From NCBI GenBank assembly GCA_019420905.1, contig JAHZGH010000013.1:62001-126000 (forward strand): 64,000 nucleotides of DNA, given 5' to 3'. A model generated the notes under the pieces. It searched no databases, was not told the DNA's origin, and worked only from the letters and a program-made list of their open reading frames with translations. The position numbers were made by a program, and so were the translations under genes. The DNA comes from Succinivibrionaceae bacterium. Lineage in GTDB: Bacteria > Pseudomonadota > Gammaproteobacteria > Enterobacterales > Succinivibrionaceae. Below, piece after piece: positions 43,185-52,204 of this stretch (position 1 is the stretch's first letter; each line of letters starts with the position of its first letter).

Positions 43185-44090
43185 TTAAAGCAAGGTATGA
43201 GCTAAAGGTAAAATACCGCCTAAGAAGGCTTCATCGCCCTCTAAATTAAAGGACTCTAAACCAGCTAATTTGAGGCCTTTAGCATAACGAGCAGTTAAGA
43301 AAGGACTTGCAATAATACCTAAAGCGCCATCGGCCGCAGTAAATTTGAAAATCTTCTGCATTGAAGCTATTTCAGCGCCGATTAAAAGGCCTGATAAATA
43401 TTCTCCAACATGACAAGGCTTAATACCTCCTAAAATATTAGCTCCGCGGATTTCAAATAAACGCGGAATAATATTATTTTCTTCATAACCACGATGTAAG
43501 CCAGCTTCAAAATCAGCTGCTGACTCTTCTTGATCTCCTGCACCCAAGCCGATTAAAGAATATTTCATCATTATGGAATGCATCTCTCCTGTCATAGCTG
43601 TTCTAAAAGAATTAATCTTATAGCCGTCAGCTAAAACCCATTTACAATGAGTACCAGGCATTAAAAAAACTTTCGATGGTTGCTTATTGATAGCACCTAC
43701 CAACTGAGTTTCTTCACCACGAATAACATTGTAATTATCTGCTTCCTTAACGCATAAGCCAGGAACAATTCTAATCTTATAGCCTTTACTGTGCTTAACC
43801 TCAGTTAAATGGTTTGGTAATTCAGCCAAATCCACAGGGCACTGTAAATACTGAGCATCAGCCCAACCATTTATAGAACCGACCATACCAGCCATAATAG
43901 TAGGCATGACACCGTACTTAGCAAACCAATCTGCTGTAAGTTTATCAAATACACCTTCACAGGCTGCGCCACGTACAACGGTAACTCCTTCAGGCGATTT
44001 TTTTGTTTCTACTAATTTATCGTCTACATATAAGAAGGCTCTAATATTAGTTGAACCCCAATCCATTACTACAAAATTCTTAGCGCTCAT
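43185..44090 (-). CDS. dgoK: 2-dehydro-3-deoxygalactonokinase
   Basis: Phosphorylates 2-keto-3-deoxygalactonate at C6 using ATP. 301 residues (E. coli 292). DgoK family start VVMDWGSTNIRAFLYVDD, with AGMVGSINGWADAQYLQCPVDL, LMPGTHCKWVLADG, FRTAMTGEMHSIM and the ending EAFLGGILPLA. Ten bp separate it from dgoA upstream and 24 bp from dgoD downstream. Confidence 0.94.
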   Translation of the reverse strand: MSAKNFVVMDWGSTNIRAFLYVDDKLVETKKSPEGVTVVRGAACEGVFDKLTADWFAKYGVMPTIMAGMVGSINGWADAQYLQCPVDLAELPNHLTEVKHSKGYKIRIVPGLCVKEADNYNVIRGEETQLVGAINKQPSKVFLMPGTHCKWVLADGYKINSFRTAMTGEMHSIMMKYSLIGLGAGDQEESAADFEAGLHRGYEENNIIPRLFEIRGANILGGIKPCHVGEYLSGLLIGAEIASMQKIFKFTAADGALGIIASPFLTARYAKGLKLAGLESFNLEGDEAFLGGILPLAHTLL

Positions 44091-44100
44091 TTTTTTTCTC

Positions 44101-44742
44101 CTAGTGAATTGCGTTATAAAACTCTAAAGCAGCCTGACGGATTTCATCAAATTTTCCGGCAGAAGCTCTTTTCTTATTGATAATATTTGATCCAATACCG
44201 GCACTGCCGCAGCCGGCATCTAATAAAGACTTAACATTAGTGGCACTTACTCCACCTACCGCCATAAGAGGAATATGGTTAATAGGGCCACGAATGGCTT
44301 TAATATAATCTACTCCCAAGTTTGCAGCAGGAAATACCTTTACAATATCAGCGCCCTCTTTATATGCTGAAGCAATTTCAGATGGCGTAAAAGCTCCGGG
44401 AACAGCAATTAATCCTAATTTCTTCATCTCATGGATGACTTCAAAATCAACGTTAGGCGCCAAAGCAAAATCTGCGCCTGCATCTTTAGCTGCGCGAGCT
44501 TGCTCTACAGTCATAACTGTTCCGGCACCTACACAGATCTTATCTCCTAAGGTCTTCTTAACTAGGCTTATTGAAGCTGGTGTTAGCTTCAAACAATCGC
44601 TATCGGCCTGATCAAAAGTGATTTCTAATAGCTTAATTCCTCCGTCAATAATTGCTTTGGCTGACTCCAGCAAATCATTACCATAAACTTGACGAGAAAT
44701 TGCTACTAAACGATTTTCAGCAATAAATTTTAAAGTGTCCAT
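44101..44742 (-). CDS. dgoA: 2-dehydro-3-deoxy-6-phosphogalactonate aldolase
   Basis: KDPG/KDPGal-type class I aldolase that splits the 6-phosphate into pyruvate and glyceraldehyde-3-phosphate. 213 residues. Schiff-base lysine K135 in DIVKVFPAANLG, general-base Glu40 in LLEITFDQ, and GAGTVMTVEQA. Assigned to the galactonate rather than gluconate form because dgoK and dgoD follow it. Confidence 0.93.
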   Translation of the reverse strand: MDTLKFIAENRLVAISRQVYGNDLLESAKAIIDGGIKLLEITFDQADSDCLKLTPASISLVKKTLGDKICVGAGTVMTVEQARAAKDAGADFALAPNVDFEVIHEMKKLGLIAVPGAFTPSEIASAYKEGADIVKVFPAANLGVDYIKAIRGPINHIPLMAVGGVSATNVKSLLDAGCGSAGIGSNIINKKRASAGKFDEIRQAALEFYNAIH

Positions 44743-44787
44743 TTTTTTACCTTTGTAATTAGAACATTAATGCAGAAACAGAATACG

Positions 44788-46074
44788 TTAACCATTTAAA
44801 AGCTGTGGAATCCATAAGGAGAATCCTGGAACAAAGCTAAATAGCAAGGCACAAGCAATTTCTACTAATATAAAGCCCATCAAAGCCTTTGCTACGCGCA
44901 TTACAGATAATCCCGAAATACCGCAAGCAATAAACATACATGTACCAAATGGAGGCGTACACTGTCCCATTGATAAAACAAATACTACAACTAAACCAAA
45001 CTGTACAGGGTCAATACCATAGCTTACAGCTAATGGTGCTAAAATTGGACCTAAAATCAAAATAATAGAGCCATTATCTAAAAACATACCCGCAAAAATC
45101 ATGATTAAATTGATAATAATCATGAATAAAACCCAGGTATCACAGAAGCCCATAAAAAACTCTGTTATTTTTGTAGGAATATTGTAGATAGTAACTAAAT
45201 AAGCAAATACAGAAGCTGTTGCAACTAATCCCATAAGATTAGCAGTAACAATGGAAGTATGCTGACAGATCTCCCATAACTTTTTTGCATCAACTTCACG
45301 ATAGAGAAACATGCATACGAAGATGCCATAAAATACAGAGACTACAGCCGCTTCTGTTGGAGTAAAAACAGATGCATAAATACCGCCTAAAATTATAACT
45401 GGCATCATCAAAGCCCAGAAAGCCCGCTTAAATGCAACCCAGACATTCATTGGCTTAAAAGCAGAACCTTTAGGGAAATTACTACGCTTGGCAATAACAA
45501 AGCAGTATGCAGCTAAGGCTAATCCGCAGAAAATACCAGGAATAATGCCTGACATTAAAAGCTTAGATATAGAGACACCAGTAACTGTGCCATAAATAAC
45601 AAAAACAATAGACGGCGGAATAACTACGCCTAAAGTACCGCCAATAGCCTGAATTGCCGCAGAATAAGCTTTAGGATAGCCTCTCTTTACCATTTCAGGA
45701 TACATAACGCCGCCAATAGATGCTGTAGTAGCCATAGAAGATCCTGAAATAGCAGCAAAGAAGGCACATGCAGCAACTGCAACAATAGATAAGCCTCCGG
45801 CAACCCATCCCACTAAAGACTCAGCAAAATCAATAAGACGTCTTGATAGGCCGCCCTGACTCATAACATCACCAGCTAACATAAATGCTGGTACCGCTAA
45901 TAATGAAAATGAATCTGCACCGGCAAACATTCTTTGTCCTACAACAACAAATGTTAATGTAGGATTCAAGGAAATAGATGCCACGCTTGCTAAAGCTAAG
46001 CTCCAAATAATTGGTACACCGGCAACTAGAGCTACTAAAAGAGTGACAAATAACACAACAACAGGTAAATCCAT
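44788..46074 (-). CDS. dctM: TRAP transporter large permease (DctM type)
   Basis: Main transport subunit of a sodium-driven TRAP system; 428 residues and about 12-13 membrane segments. Typical blocks: AGDVMSQGGLSRRLIDFAESLVGWVAGGLSIVAV, ATTASIGGVMYPEMVKRGYPKAYSAAI, VIPPSIVFVIYGTV and the end-region GQCTPPFGTCMFIACG. Two bp downstream of dctQ. Probably carries D-galactonate, since the operon encodes its catabolism; E. coli uses the MFS carrier DgoT instead. Confidence 0.93.
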   Translation of the reverse strand: MDLPVVVLFVTLLVALVAGVPIIWSLALASVASISLNPTLTFVVVGQRMFAGADSFSLLAVPAFMLAGDVMSQGGLSRRLIDFAESLVGWVAGGLSIVAVAACAFFAAISGSSMATTASIGGVMYPEMVKRGYPKAYSAAIQAIGGTLGVVIPPSIVFVIYGTVTGVSISKLLMSGIIPGIFCGLALAAYCFVIAKRSNFPKGSAFKPMNVWVAFKRAFWALMMPVIILGGIYASVFTPTEAAVVSVFYGIFVCMFLYREVDAKKLWEICQHTSIVTANLMGLVATASVFAYLVTIYNIPTKITEFFMGFCDTWVLFMIIINLIMIFAGMFLDNGSIILILGPILAPLAVSYGIDPVQFGLVVVFVLSMGQCTPPFGTCMFIACGISGLSVMRVAKALMGFILVEIACALLFSFVPGFSLWIPQLLNG

Positions 46075-46076
46075 AA

Positions 46077-46625
46077 TTATTCTCCTTTTATGGCCTCCTG
46101 CACATCCTGCTCGAATGTAATCATGACTCCACGATTTTTAGGATCAAAAAAAGCAATAGTCTTTTCAATAAGTTTAAGCACTAAGGCAATAGTTGATAAA
46201 ACATAACCACCAAATACAATGCCGTACATAATAATCATGGGGATTCTCATCGCAGGTGATTTCTGTACCATACCTACAGGGAAAAGATCAGTTGCATAAC
46301 TTGCAATTAAAACACAGGCAACAATACCTATAGCACTATGAAAAATATCAAAAGCTATACGTATCCGTAATGATTTAAATAAATTTTGTAATGCATCGAT
46401 CTTAATTAAGATTTCTTGAGATACCGCAATATTTATACCAATTAAAATAATAAATACGAATAAATACCTAGATAATTCCTCTGACCACGGTAATGAATAA
46501 AAAATTACGTAGCGAGTAAAGACCTGCACAAAAATTACTATCATCATTGTGATAAGTGCTAAAGTAATTGTGCATAGCAGTAGCTTTTGAAAGGCAGCAA
46601 ATATCTTATTTATAGTTGCAAACAT
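46077..46625 (-). CDS. dctQ: TRAP transporter small permease (DctQ type)
   Basis: Four-helix small membrane subunit of the TRAP transporter, 182 residues. The family block WSEELSRYLFVFIILIGINIAVSQ is present after the first two hydrophobic segments. An intrinsic terminator-like hairpin lies between this gene and the binding-protein gene upstream. Confidence 0.9.
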   Translation of the reverse strand: MFATINKIFAAFQKLLLCTITLALITMMIVIFVQVFTRYVIFYSLPWSEELSRYLFVFIILIGINIAVSQEILIKIDALQNLFKSLRIRIAFDIFHSAIGIVACVLIASYATDLFPVGMVQKSPAMRIPMIIMYGIVFGGYVLSTIALVLKLIEKTIAFFDPKNRGVMITFEQDVQEAIKGE

Positions 46626-46645
46626 CTTGATATCCTGAAAAAAAC

Positions 46646-46664
46646 GGCAGGCCTAGCGCCTGCC
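46646..46664 (-). terminator. Intercistronic hairpin between dctP and dctQ
   Basis: GGCAGGC and GCCTGCC arms with a 5-nt loop, followed on the minus strand by G and seven T: a complete intrinsic terminator inside the operon. It would let only part of the transcripts proceed into dctQM-dgoAKD, keeping the binding protein in excess. Confidence 0.8.
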
Positions 46665-46675
46665 TCACAGTTTGA

Positions 46676-47740
46676 TTACTTAGCTAAGGTACTATCAATG
46701 ATCTTTCCAATTTCTGGATAAGCCTCTTTTTGCTCTTTCAAGAAATCGGCAACTGCAGCTTTCATCTCTTCCTTATTAACTTCTGTTACAGTCATGCCCT
46801 TCTTAGCAAGATTATCTACTGCAGCCTTAGCCTGACGGCGTTGCTCTTCACGCTGATACTTACCAGCCTCTCTAGCTGTTTCCTGAACAATCTTTTGCTG
46901 TTCAGGGGTCAATTTATTCCAGCTCTTTTCAGAGAAGATAATAAATATAGAAGAATAATTATGATCGGTCATAGCCAAATATTGATTAACCTCATTGATG
47001 TTATTGCCATCAAGTACGGAAATCGCATTTTCTACGCCATCAATAGCTTTTTGCTGCAAAGCAGTATAAGCCTCACCCCAAGACATCGGTACAGGATCTG
47101 CTCCTAAAGCACGCCAGAAGCCCTGATGAATCTTAGAATCCATTACACGCAGCTTAATACCAGCTATATCTGCAGGAGACTTAATTTCACGAGTTGAGTT
47201 TGAAAACTCGCGGAAACCAACTTCCCAAACATCCATATTCAAAATATTGATTCCGGCATTAGCTATTTCATTAGTATAGTATTGAGTTAAAGGACCATTA
47301 TTAGCAAATAATTTGTCAGCATCTTCATAAGAAGTAATTAAATATGGAATATCAATAGCTGCGATATCCGGGATAAAAGAAGTCATTACGGACTGATTAA
47401 CGGCACCGATATCCAAAGTTCCTAATTGACAGTTAACCGCATAATCACTTGCTGAACCAACTGTACCATTGTTAAAAACCTGAATCTGAACAGCTCCATT
47501 AGTACGTTCATTTACAAGTTCTGCCCATTTAGCTAAGCCCTTAGCGACAGGAACTGTTTCCGGAGAATCATGGCCTGCTCTTAAAACAATAGGCTCAGCT
47601 TTTGCTGGCGCCTGAGCTTCTGTTTTTGCTGGCGCTTGTGCTGCAGCTTCAGTTTTACTCTCCTGCCCGCCGCAACCAACAATAGCTAAAATACTTGCAG
47701 ATAAAATGGAAATGCCGATGGCTCTAGAAAAAACTCTCAT
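46676..47740 (-). CDS. dctP: TRAP transporter substrate-binding lipoprotein (DctP type)
   Basis: Extracytoplasmic solute receptor, 354 residues. Signal ends with a lipobox-like AIVGC, so C23 is likely lipidated and the receptor tethered. A flexible linker rich in Ala-Pro-Ala-Lys-Thr-Glu (about 30-50) leads to the DctP fold: LRAGHDSPETVPVAKGLAKWAELVNERT, then GIKLRVMDSKIHQGFWRALGADPVPMSWGEAYTAL, where the conserved Arg binds the ligand's carboxylate. First gene of the operon, downstream of a CRP-like site. The ligand is predicted to be D-galactonate. Confidence 0.92.
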   Translation of the reverse strand: MRVFSRAIGISILSASILAIVGCGGQESKTEAAAQAPAKTEAQAPAKAEPIVLRAGHDSPETVPVAKGLAKWAELVNERTNGAVQIQVFNNGTVGSASDYAVNCQLGTLDIGAVNQSVMTSFIPDIAAIDIPYLITSYEDADKLFANNGPLTQYYTNEIANAGINILNMDVWEVGFREFSNSTREIKSPADIAGIKLRVMDSKIHQGFWRALGADPVPMSWGEAYTALQQKAIDGVENAISVLDGNNINEVNQYLAMTDHNYSSIFIIFSEKSWNKLTPEQQKIVQETAREAGKYQREEQRRQAKAAVDNLAKKGMTVTEVNKEEMKAAVADFLKEQKEAYPEIGKIIDSTLAK

Positions 47741-48113
47741 AATAACCCCTTACTTTAATATCGATATTTGGCTCCATATTGTTATTTGTCTATAATTCTG
47801 GAGTCCTCTGCCAAAATAATAGAAAAAAACCAAAATATTTCCAGTGATCTCGATCACTTTTAAAGTAAAAAAGATTTTGTCTATTAAATAATTTATTGAT
47901 TTTAAATAAATTTTATATATTAAAATTATAGATACAAAGTCTACTATTTTAGATATATAATTAAGAGAACTGTTGCTTAAATAGACTATTCAATTAAATT
48001 TGCTATAAATTTCTTATAATTAAAGTTATTACATAAGTTTTTATTCTTAAATTTTAAGCAAATTGATCTAAAATACTAGAAAAAAAGCATACAAGAAAAA
48101 ATAATGGTGTTGT
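47741..48113. other. Divergent control region, dctP-dgo operon / iclR-type gene
   Basis: 373 bp, AT-rich. It contains the CRP-like palindrome and -10 listed separately. It also has four copies of a GTCTA element: at 47788, 47879 and 47939 on the plus strand, and inverted at 47982-47986. These may be regulator half-sites. No gene. Confidence 0.5.
47816..47858 (-). promoter_or_regulatory. CRP-like site and -10 of the galactonate operon
   Basis: AGTGATC and GATCACT arms with a TC spacer (47843-47858) match the CRP core TGTGA-N6-TCACA at 8 of 10 positions. On the minus strand a TATTAT (47821-47816) would place the start point near 47809 and the CRP site centre at -41.5, the class II activator position. 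No proper -35 is present, as expected for such promoters. Confidence 0.55.
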
Positions 48114-48875
48114 ATGAACAGTAAATCCAGAGTGCCAGCCTTAGACAGAGCAATGTCGATATTAAATGTGCTACAGAAAAACCATCACTGCTCTGTATCT
48201 GAAATTATCTACCTAACAGGCTTACCGCGCAGTACAGTCTATGTATTAATAGATGAAATGATAAATTTAGGGTTGATAAGGCGAAATCATGACAGCAGCG
48301 TGCAGCTGTGGATGAAGCTTATTTCTTTAGGCAAAGCTGCATCAGAATCATTAGATCTCAAAGATATAGTAAATCCTCATTTAGAATATCTTCTCAATAA
48401 CATAGATTGCCTCGCTGTACACTTTGGCATTATGGATGGAGATCATGCATATTATGTCATCAAAAAAACCAGCCCTAAAGCAGGAGTTAGATTGATGTCC
48501 AGAGAAGGCTCAGAAATCTCTCTTGTTCATGCAGGACTAGGCAAATGCCTGCTTGCTTTTCAGTCAAGTGAGCTTAGGGAACGCTTGATATCCAATTTAG
48601 ATTACACCCCTGCTACGGTAACATCCATCACAACCCCAGAAGCTTTAAGACGAGAATTAGCTTCTATAAGGCTGCAAGGATGGGCTTTTGACAATAGTGA
48701 AGGAGAAGCCGAAATCCGCTGTGTAGCTGCACCGGTTTTTGATCATGAGCATAATCTCCTCGGAGCTATTTCTGTAGTAGGATCATTTAATAAATTTACA
48801 TCCGAAGTTATTCCAGCTATTGTCGAAAAAGTCAAAAAAAGTGCACGAGAGATTACAAATAATCTCTTGCTTTAA
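48114..48875 (+). CDS. IclR-family transcriptional regulator
   Basis: 253 residues. N-terminal winged helix (VPALDRAMSILNVLQKNHHCSVSEIIYLTGLPRSTVYVLIDEM) and C-terminal IclR effector domain with VHAGLGKCLLAF, LRRELASIRLQGWAFDNSEGEAEIRCVAAPVFD and GAISVVG. It diverges from the TRAP-dgo operon and so probably controls it with galactonate or a pathway intermediate as effector. E. coli's galactonate regulator DgoR belongs to the GntR family, so this is a replacement. Confidence 0.9.
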   Translation: MNSKSRVPALDRAMSILNVLQKNHHCSVSEIIYLTGLPRSTVYVLIDEMINLGLIRRNHDSSVQLWMKLISLGKAASESLDLKDIVNPHLEYLLNNIDCLAVHFGIMDGDHAYYVIKKTSPKAGVRLMSREGSEISLVHAGLGKCLLAFQSSELRERLISNLDYTPATVTSITTPEALRRELASIRLQGWAFDNSEGEAEIRCVAAPVFDHEHNLLGAISVVGSFNKFTSEVIPAIVEKVKKSAREITNNLLL

Positions 48876-49086
48876 ATAAAAATTCTTAATTTTTGCAAAA
48901 AAGGAGGGGGGATATCTATTTTCTGATTAAATAAACCCCTCGCATACAAAATAACCTTATAAACATGCTAATTCTTAGTATATGACAGATGAATCCTATC
49001 AACCCTTTTTTGCTGTTTGGAATTTGCATATTCTTGCGGTAAACTTGTGAACGTTCTTTATTTGATATATTTTTAAGGTAACAAAA

Positions 49087-50091
49087 ATGACCAGACAAAC
49101 CATCTTCAGCGGTATTCAACCATCAGGCGAATTATCTGTCGGAAACTATATTGGTTCTTTACGCAATTGGGTAGGTTTGCAAAATGATTACAATTGTATC
49201 TATTGCGTAGTTAATGAGCATGCAATTACTGTAAGGCAAGATCCTAAAGAATTATTAAAAAGATCTTACGATACCTTAGCTATTTTCTTAGCTGCCGGCA
49301 TTGATCCTGAAAAATCCACTATATTTTTACAATCTCATGTGCCTGCTCACTGTCAGTTAGCTTGGGTATTAAATTGCTATACTCAAGTAGGTGAATTAAC
49401 TCGCATGACTCAATATAAAGATAAGTCTAAGCGCTATGCTGACAACGTTACCGCAGGTCTATTTGACTATCCTGTCTTAATGGCTGCAGACATTCTTCTT
49501 TATCAGGCAAATTTAGTTCCTGTAGGTGACGATCAAAAACAGCACATTGAAATTACTCGTGATATTGCTACTCGCTTTAATAATATTTACGGTGAAACTT
49601 TCGTGCTTCCTGAAGGATATTTCCCTAAAGCAGGAGCTCGTGTTATGTCTCTACAGGATCCTTCAAAAAAAATGTCTAAATCAGATGATAACCCTAATAA
49701 TGTTATCCGTATTCTAGAGGATCCTAAATCCATATTAAAGAAATTAAAGCGAGCTGTAACTGATAGCGATAATCCCCCAGTTATCTGCTACGATTGGGAC
49801 AAAAAACCAGGAGTATCAAATTTATTAGAGTTACTGTCGGCTTCAACATCTAAGAGTATTGAAGAGTTAGTTGAACATTATAAAGGTCAAATGTACGGAA
49901 CCTTCAAAAGTGAAGTTGGTGAAGCTGTAGTTGAAATGTTACGCCCAATTCAGGAGAAATATCAGCAACTACGCAGTGACGAAGCTTATTTAAATGAGGT
50001 TTTAGCTAAAGGAGCTGCAAATGCCAATGAAATTGCCCAAAACACCTTAGATGATGTTTATCGTAAAATTGGTTTTGCTCTTCCTGTCTAA
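49087..50091 (+). CDS. trpS: Tryptophan--tRNA ligase
   Basis: Class I tryptophanyl-tRNA synthetase, 334 residues as in E. coli. HIGH-type motif in IFSGIQPSGELSVGNYIGSL, tryptophan pocket block YPVLMAADILLYQANLVPVGDDQKQHIEI, and KMSKS in KKMSKSDDNPNN. Ribosome site AAGG lies about 7 nt before the ATG. Its stop is three bp from the jetD stop, tail to tail. Confidence 0.97.
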   Translation: MTRQTIFSGIQPSGELSVGNYIGSLRNWVGLQNDYNCIYCVVNEHAITVRQDPKELLKRSYDTLAIFLAAGIDPEKSTIFLQSHVPAHCQLAWVLNCYTQVGELTRMTQYKDKSKRYADNVTAGLFDYPVLMAADILLYQANLVPVGDDQKQHIEITRDIATRFNNIYGETFVLPEGYFPKAGARVMSLQDPSKKMSKSDDNPNNVIRILEDPKSILKKLKRAVTDSDNPPVICYDWDKKPGVSNLLELLSASTSKSIEELVEHYKGQMYGTFKSEVGEAVVEMLRPIQEKYQQLRSDEAYLNEVLAKGAANANEIAQNTLDDVYRKIGFALPV

Positions 50092-50094
50092 TTT

Positions 50095-50955
50095 CTAAAT
50101 TTCATATGCTTGCAAAGTAATTTTATTTGCAAGCATATGCTCCTGCATTACGGCAAGATTAAATTTATGCAGGTCTAAAGCTAAATTCCTAATATTATAA
50201 GCTATAGATTCTTTAGCTAATAATCCTTCCAAAATATGAAGCTGATCTGTATAGCATTGCTCTTTAGAAAATCTTTTTAACTTTTCATTGCGGTTCTTAG
50301 GAACCAAAATATTAGCCTTAGCTTTAAAATGCCTGTTTAAACTCTGGGCAATCCCAAGCCCGGCAGCATCATAATCACAAAATAAACCTAACTTAATTTC
50401 TGTATTCAAATTAGATATAAGGCTTATAAGTGCCCTATGATTAGAAGCGGATCCTCGATAAACAACTAAACTTTGTTTAAATTCATCAGGTAAAATTTCA
50501 TCTAAAAGATCTAAGTGCTGTAAAACTTCGCCATTTTCAACAACTATAAGTCTTTTACACCTAGTCAAATCAAGATATTTTAAGCCTGTCGAAAGTACAC
50601 AGTTCTTAGGAATACATACATTCTTATCCTTTAGAGGCAAAGGATCCCCTTGCGAAGCAAAATTTAATAAATCAGAAAATACTGCAAACATTGCCCACTT
50701 TTCATCATATCCTTCTAAAGCGGCATCTAACCTATGCTCTTTTTTAAGATCTAGCCTCAATAACGGCTGCTGTAGCTGAAGAGAGAAATACTTTTCTATA
50801 GCTAATAAATCTTGTGCATTTAAATTTACTTTTTTTCCAAAAATTTGCCCTACCCCAACCTCTTCGCAAATAGTCCGAATCGAATTGTTAAGCAAAAAAG
50901 TCCCTGCTTTTGCTAAAGCCAACTTTTTTGCAACGGCAATTATTCTCTTATTCAT
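50095..50955 (-). CDS. jetD: Wadjet JetD/MksG-like TOPRIM nuclease subunit
   Basis: 286 residues. The C-terminal TOPRIM fold shows E140 in RLIVVENGEV and the DxD pair D194/D196 in GLFCDYDAAGL. N-terminal about 1-110 is helical and should dock on the SMC complex. In characterised Wadjet systems JetD is the topoisomerase VI-like nuclease that cuts small circular DNA after loop extrusion by JetABC. This one is short compared with the ~380-400-residue JetD of type I systems, so it belongs to another subtype. It starts 8 nt inside jetA's end. The 3' end contains a 14-bp inverted repeat. Confidence 0.82.
   Translation of the reverse strand: MNKRIIAVAKKLALAKAGTFLLNNSIRTICEEVGVGQIFGKKVNLNAQDLLAIEKYFSLQLQQPLLRLDLKKEHRLDAALEGYDEKWAMFAVFSDLLNFASQGDPLPLKDKNVCIPKNCVLSTGLKYLDLTRCKRLIVVENGEVLQHLDLLDEILPDEFKQSLVVYRGSASNHRALISLISNLNTEIKLGLFCDYDAAGLGIAQSLNRHFKAKANILVPKNRNEKLKRFSKEQCYTDQLHILEGLLAKESIAYNIRNLALDLHKFNLAVMQEHMLANKITLQAYEI
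50103..50139. repeat. 14-bp inverted repeat at the trpS-jetD junction
   Basis: CATATGCTTGCAAA and TTTGCAAGCATATG arms with a 9-nt loop, lying inside the last codons of jetD and in the trpS 3' region. Neither strand has a clear T-run after it. It may still stop or slow the two converging polymerases. Confidence 0.7.
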
Positions 50956-52204
50956 GCTTTATAAACTTAATATCAAAGACAAATTTTGTTCCGTCAAATA
51001 CACCGTTAGTTTTTGCTATTTCCTCATAGCGAGCATGGCGTCGTACTATGCGCTTTCTAGCTGCAGCTTCACTCATAACCAAAAACAGCCAATCTTTAAG
51101 CTTAACTTTATGTGCAAATTCTGCTGATTGCTTTGAAAATTCTATATAGCAATCTTTAGCTGAAATATTCTCTTTATAATCATCGCTTAAAACGGCTTCA
51201 AACAAATATCCCAAATATTTTTCTACCTTATCTTGAGTCAACGTGATTTTTTCCTCACGTACATCTATAACAGTTGTATTCTCATCCTTCTTATCCTTAA
51301 TTTGGGTTTCTTGATATTTAGCTTTGACACTTTGACCAATATGTTCCAAACACTCCTGATAAGCCTCGATAGGATTGGAAAAATCAGCATAAGATACGAT
51401 TTTTAGAGGCTTGCTTAAGCATAAATTTTGCGGAATAACCTTTGTTATAATATCTGGTCTATAGGCTGGATTTTCACTATAACGCTTAGAAAAAGCATCT
51501 AAAAGAGTATTTAGCTTATGTACATGTTTATCAAGATTAAGTTTATCTAAACGCTCTACAAGCTTTTGATTGATGATATTAAGCTCACTTAAGGCCTTAT
51601 CTACATTACTCTTGAAAATCTTCATTAAAAGATGATCTACTAATGCATCAGCTCCAGCCCAATGAAGCAGCTGCTCTACTGATAACTGAGAAAAAATCTC
51701 GTTAATCTGCAAAAGTTCATTTTTGCAGCGCTGCGTCTGCAAAATTCTTTCATCAAGATCAAAAGCTGTGGTCAAATCATCTAATACAAAATGATTATAC
51801 ATAGCCACAGTTTCATCTAAAAGCTCTGTAATATCTAAAACAACCTCACGAACCTCATCAAAAGCAGTCTGACAAATATTCGAGCGAGGCTTTAATTTAG
51901 CTCGATGATATGATTCTAAGGCATATTCTAAAGTCTCTAACAAAGAAGCAAATTCGCCATGCTTTTCGCGAAATCTAAATCTGCTGCTTACGTGATCTAC
52001 TAACGCTCTTACCTTAGAATGGACACGTATATAAAGCTCATCTTCAATATAATACGCCAAACGATTACGAACTAAGCTTTCAAGAACAGCTGCTTCTTCT
52101 CCTAAAAAAATATCCCCATTATCTTCATAGCACGCTTTTTCTATTACATCAAAATTACGGCTTAAAAGATTAAAGGCCGTTTTTGCTGTTTCTTTACGTC
52201 CCAT
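50948..52204 (-). CDS. jetA: Wadjet JetA/MksF-like kleisin subunit
   Basis: 418 mostly helical residues, MukF/MksF-like by position and composition. A winged-helix-like N-terminus (AFNLLSRNFDVIEKACYEDNGDIFLGEEAAVLESLVRNRLAYYI) precedes a long helical middle with LDDLTTAFDLDERILQTQRCKNELLQ. A charged linker with KDKKDENTT sits at about 305-325, and a C-terminal small domain ends the protein. The kleisin bridges the SMC heads and recruits the MukE-like subunit. Start shares a base with the stop of jetB (TAATG). Confidence 0.78.
   Translation of the reverse strand: MGRKETAKTAFNLLSRNFDVIEKACYEDNGDIFLGEEAAVLESLVRNRLAYYIEDELYIRVHSKVRALVDHVSSRFRFREKHGEFASLLETLEYALESYHRAKLKPRSNICQTAFDEVREVVLDITELLDETVAMYNHFVLDDLTTAFDLDERILQTQRCKNELLQINEIFSQLSVEQLLHWAGADALVDHLLMKIFKSNVDKALSELNIINQKLVERLDKLNLDKHVHKLNTLLDAFSKRYSENPAYRPDIITKVIPQNLCLSKPLKIVSYADFSNPIEAYQECLEHIGQSVKAKYQETQIKDKKDENTTVIDVREEKITLTQDKVEKYLGYLFEAVLSDDYKENISAKDCYIEFSKQSAEFAHKVKLKDWLFLVMSEAAARKRIVRRHARYEEIAKTNGVFDGTKFVFDIKFIKHE

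Noticed and set aside
48880..48960. GAGGGG/CCCCTC inverted repeat after the iclR-type gene as a terminator.
   Set aside because: The loop is about 26 nt and no T-run follows.
48982..49050. 22-codon frame with one Trp codon ahead of trpS, as a leader peptide.
   Set aside because: Single Trp, no ribosome site, and no terminator/antiterminator pair.
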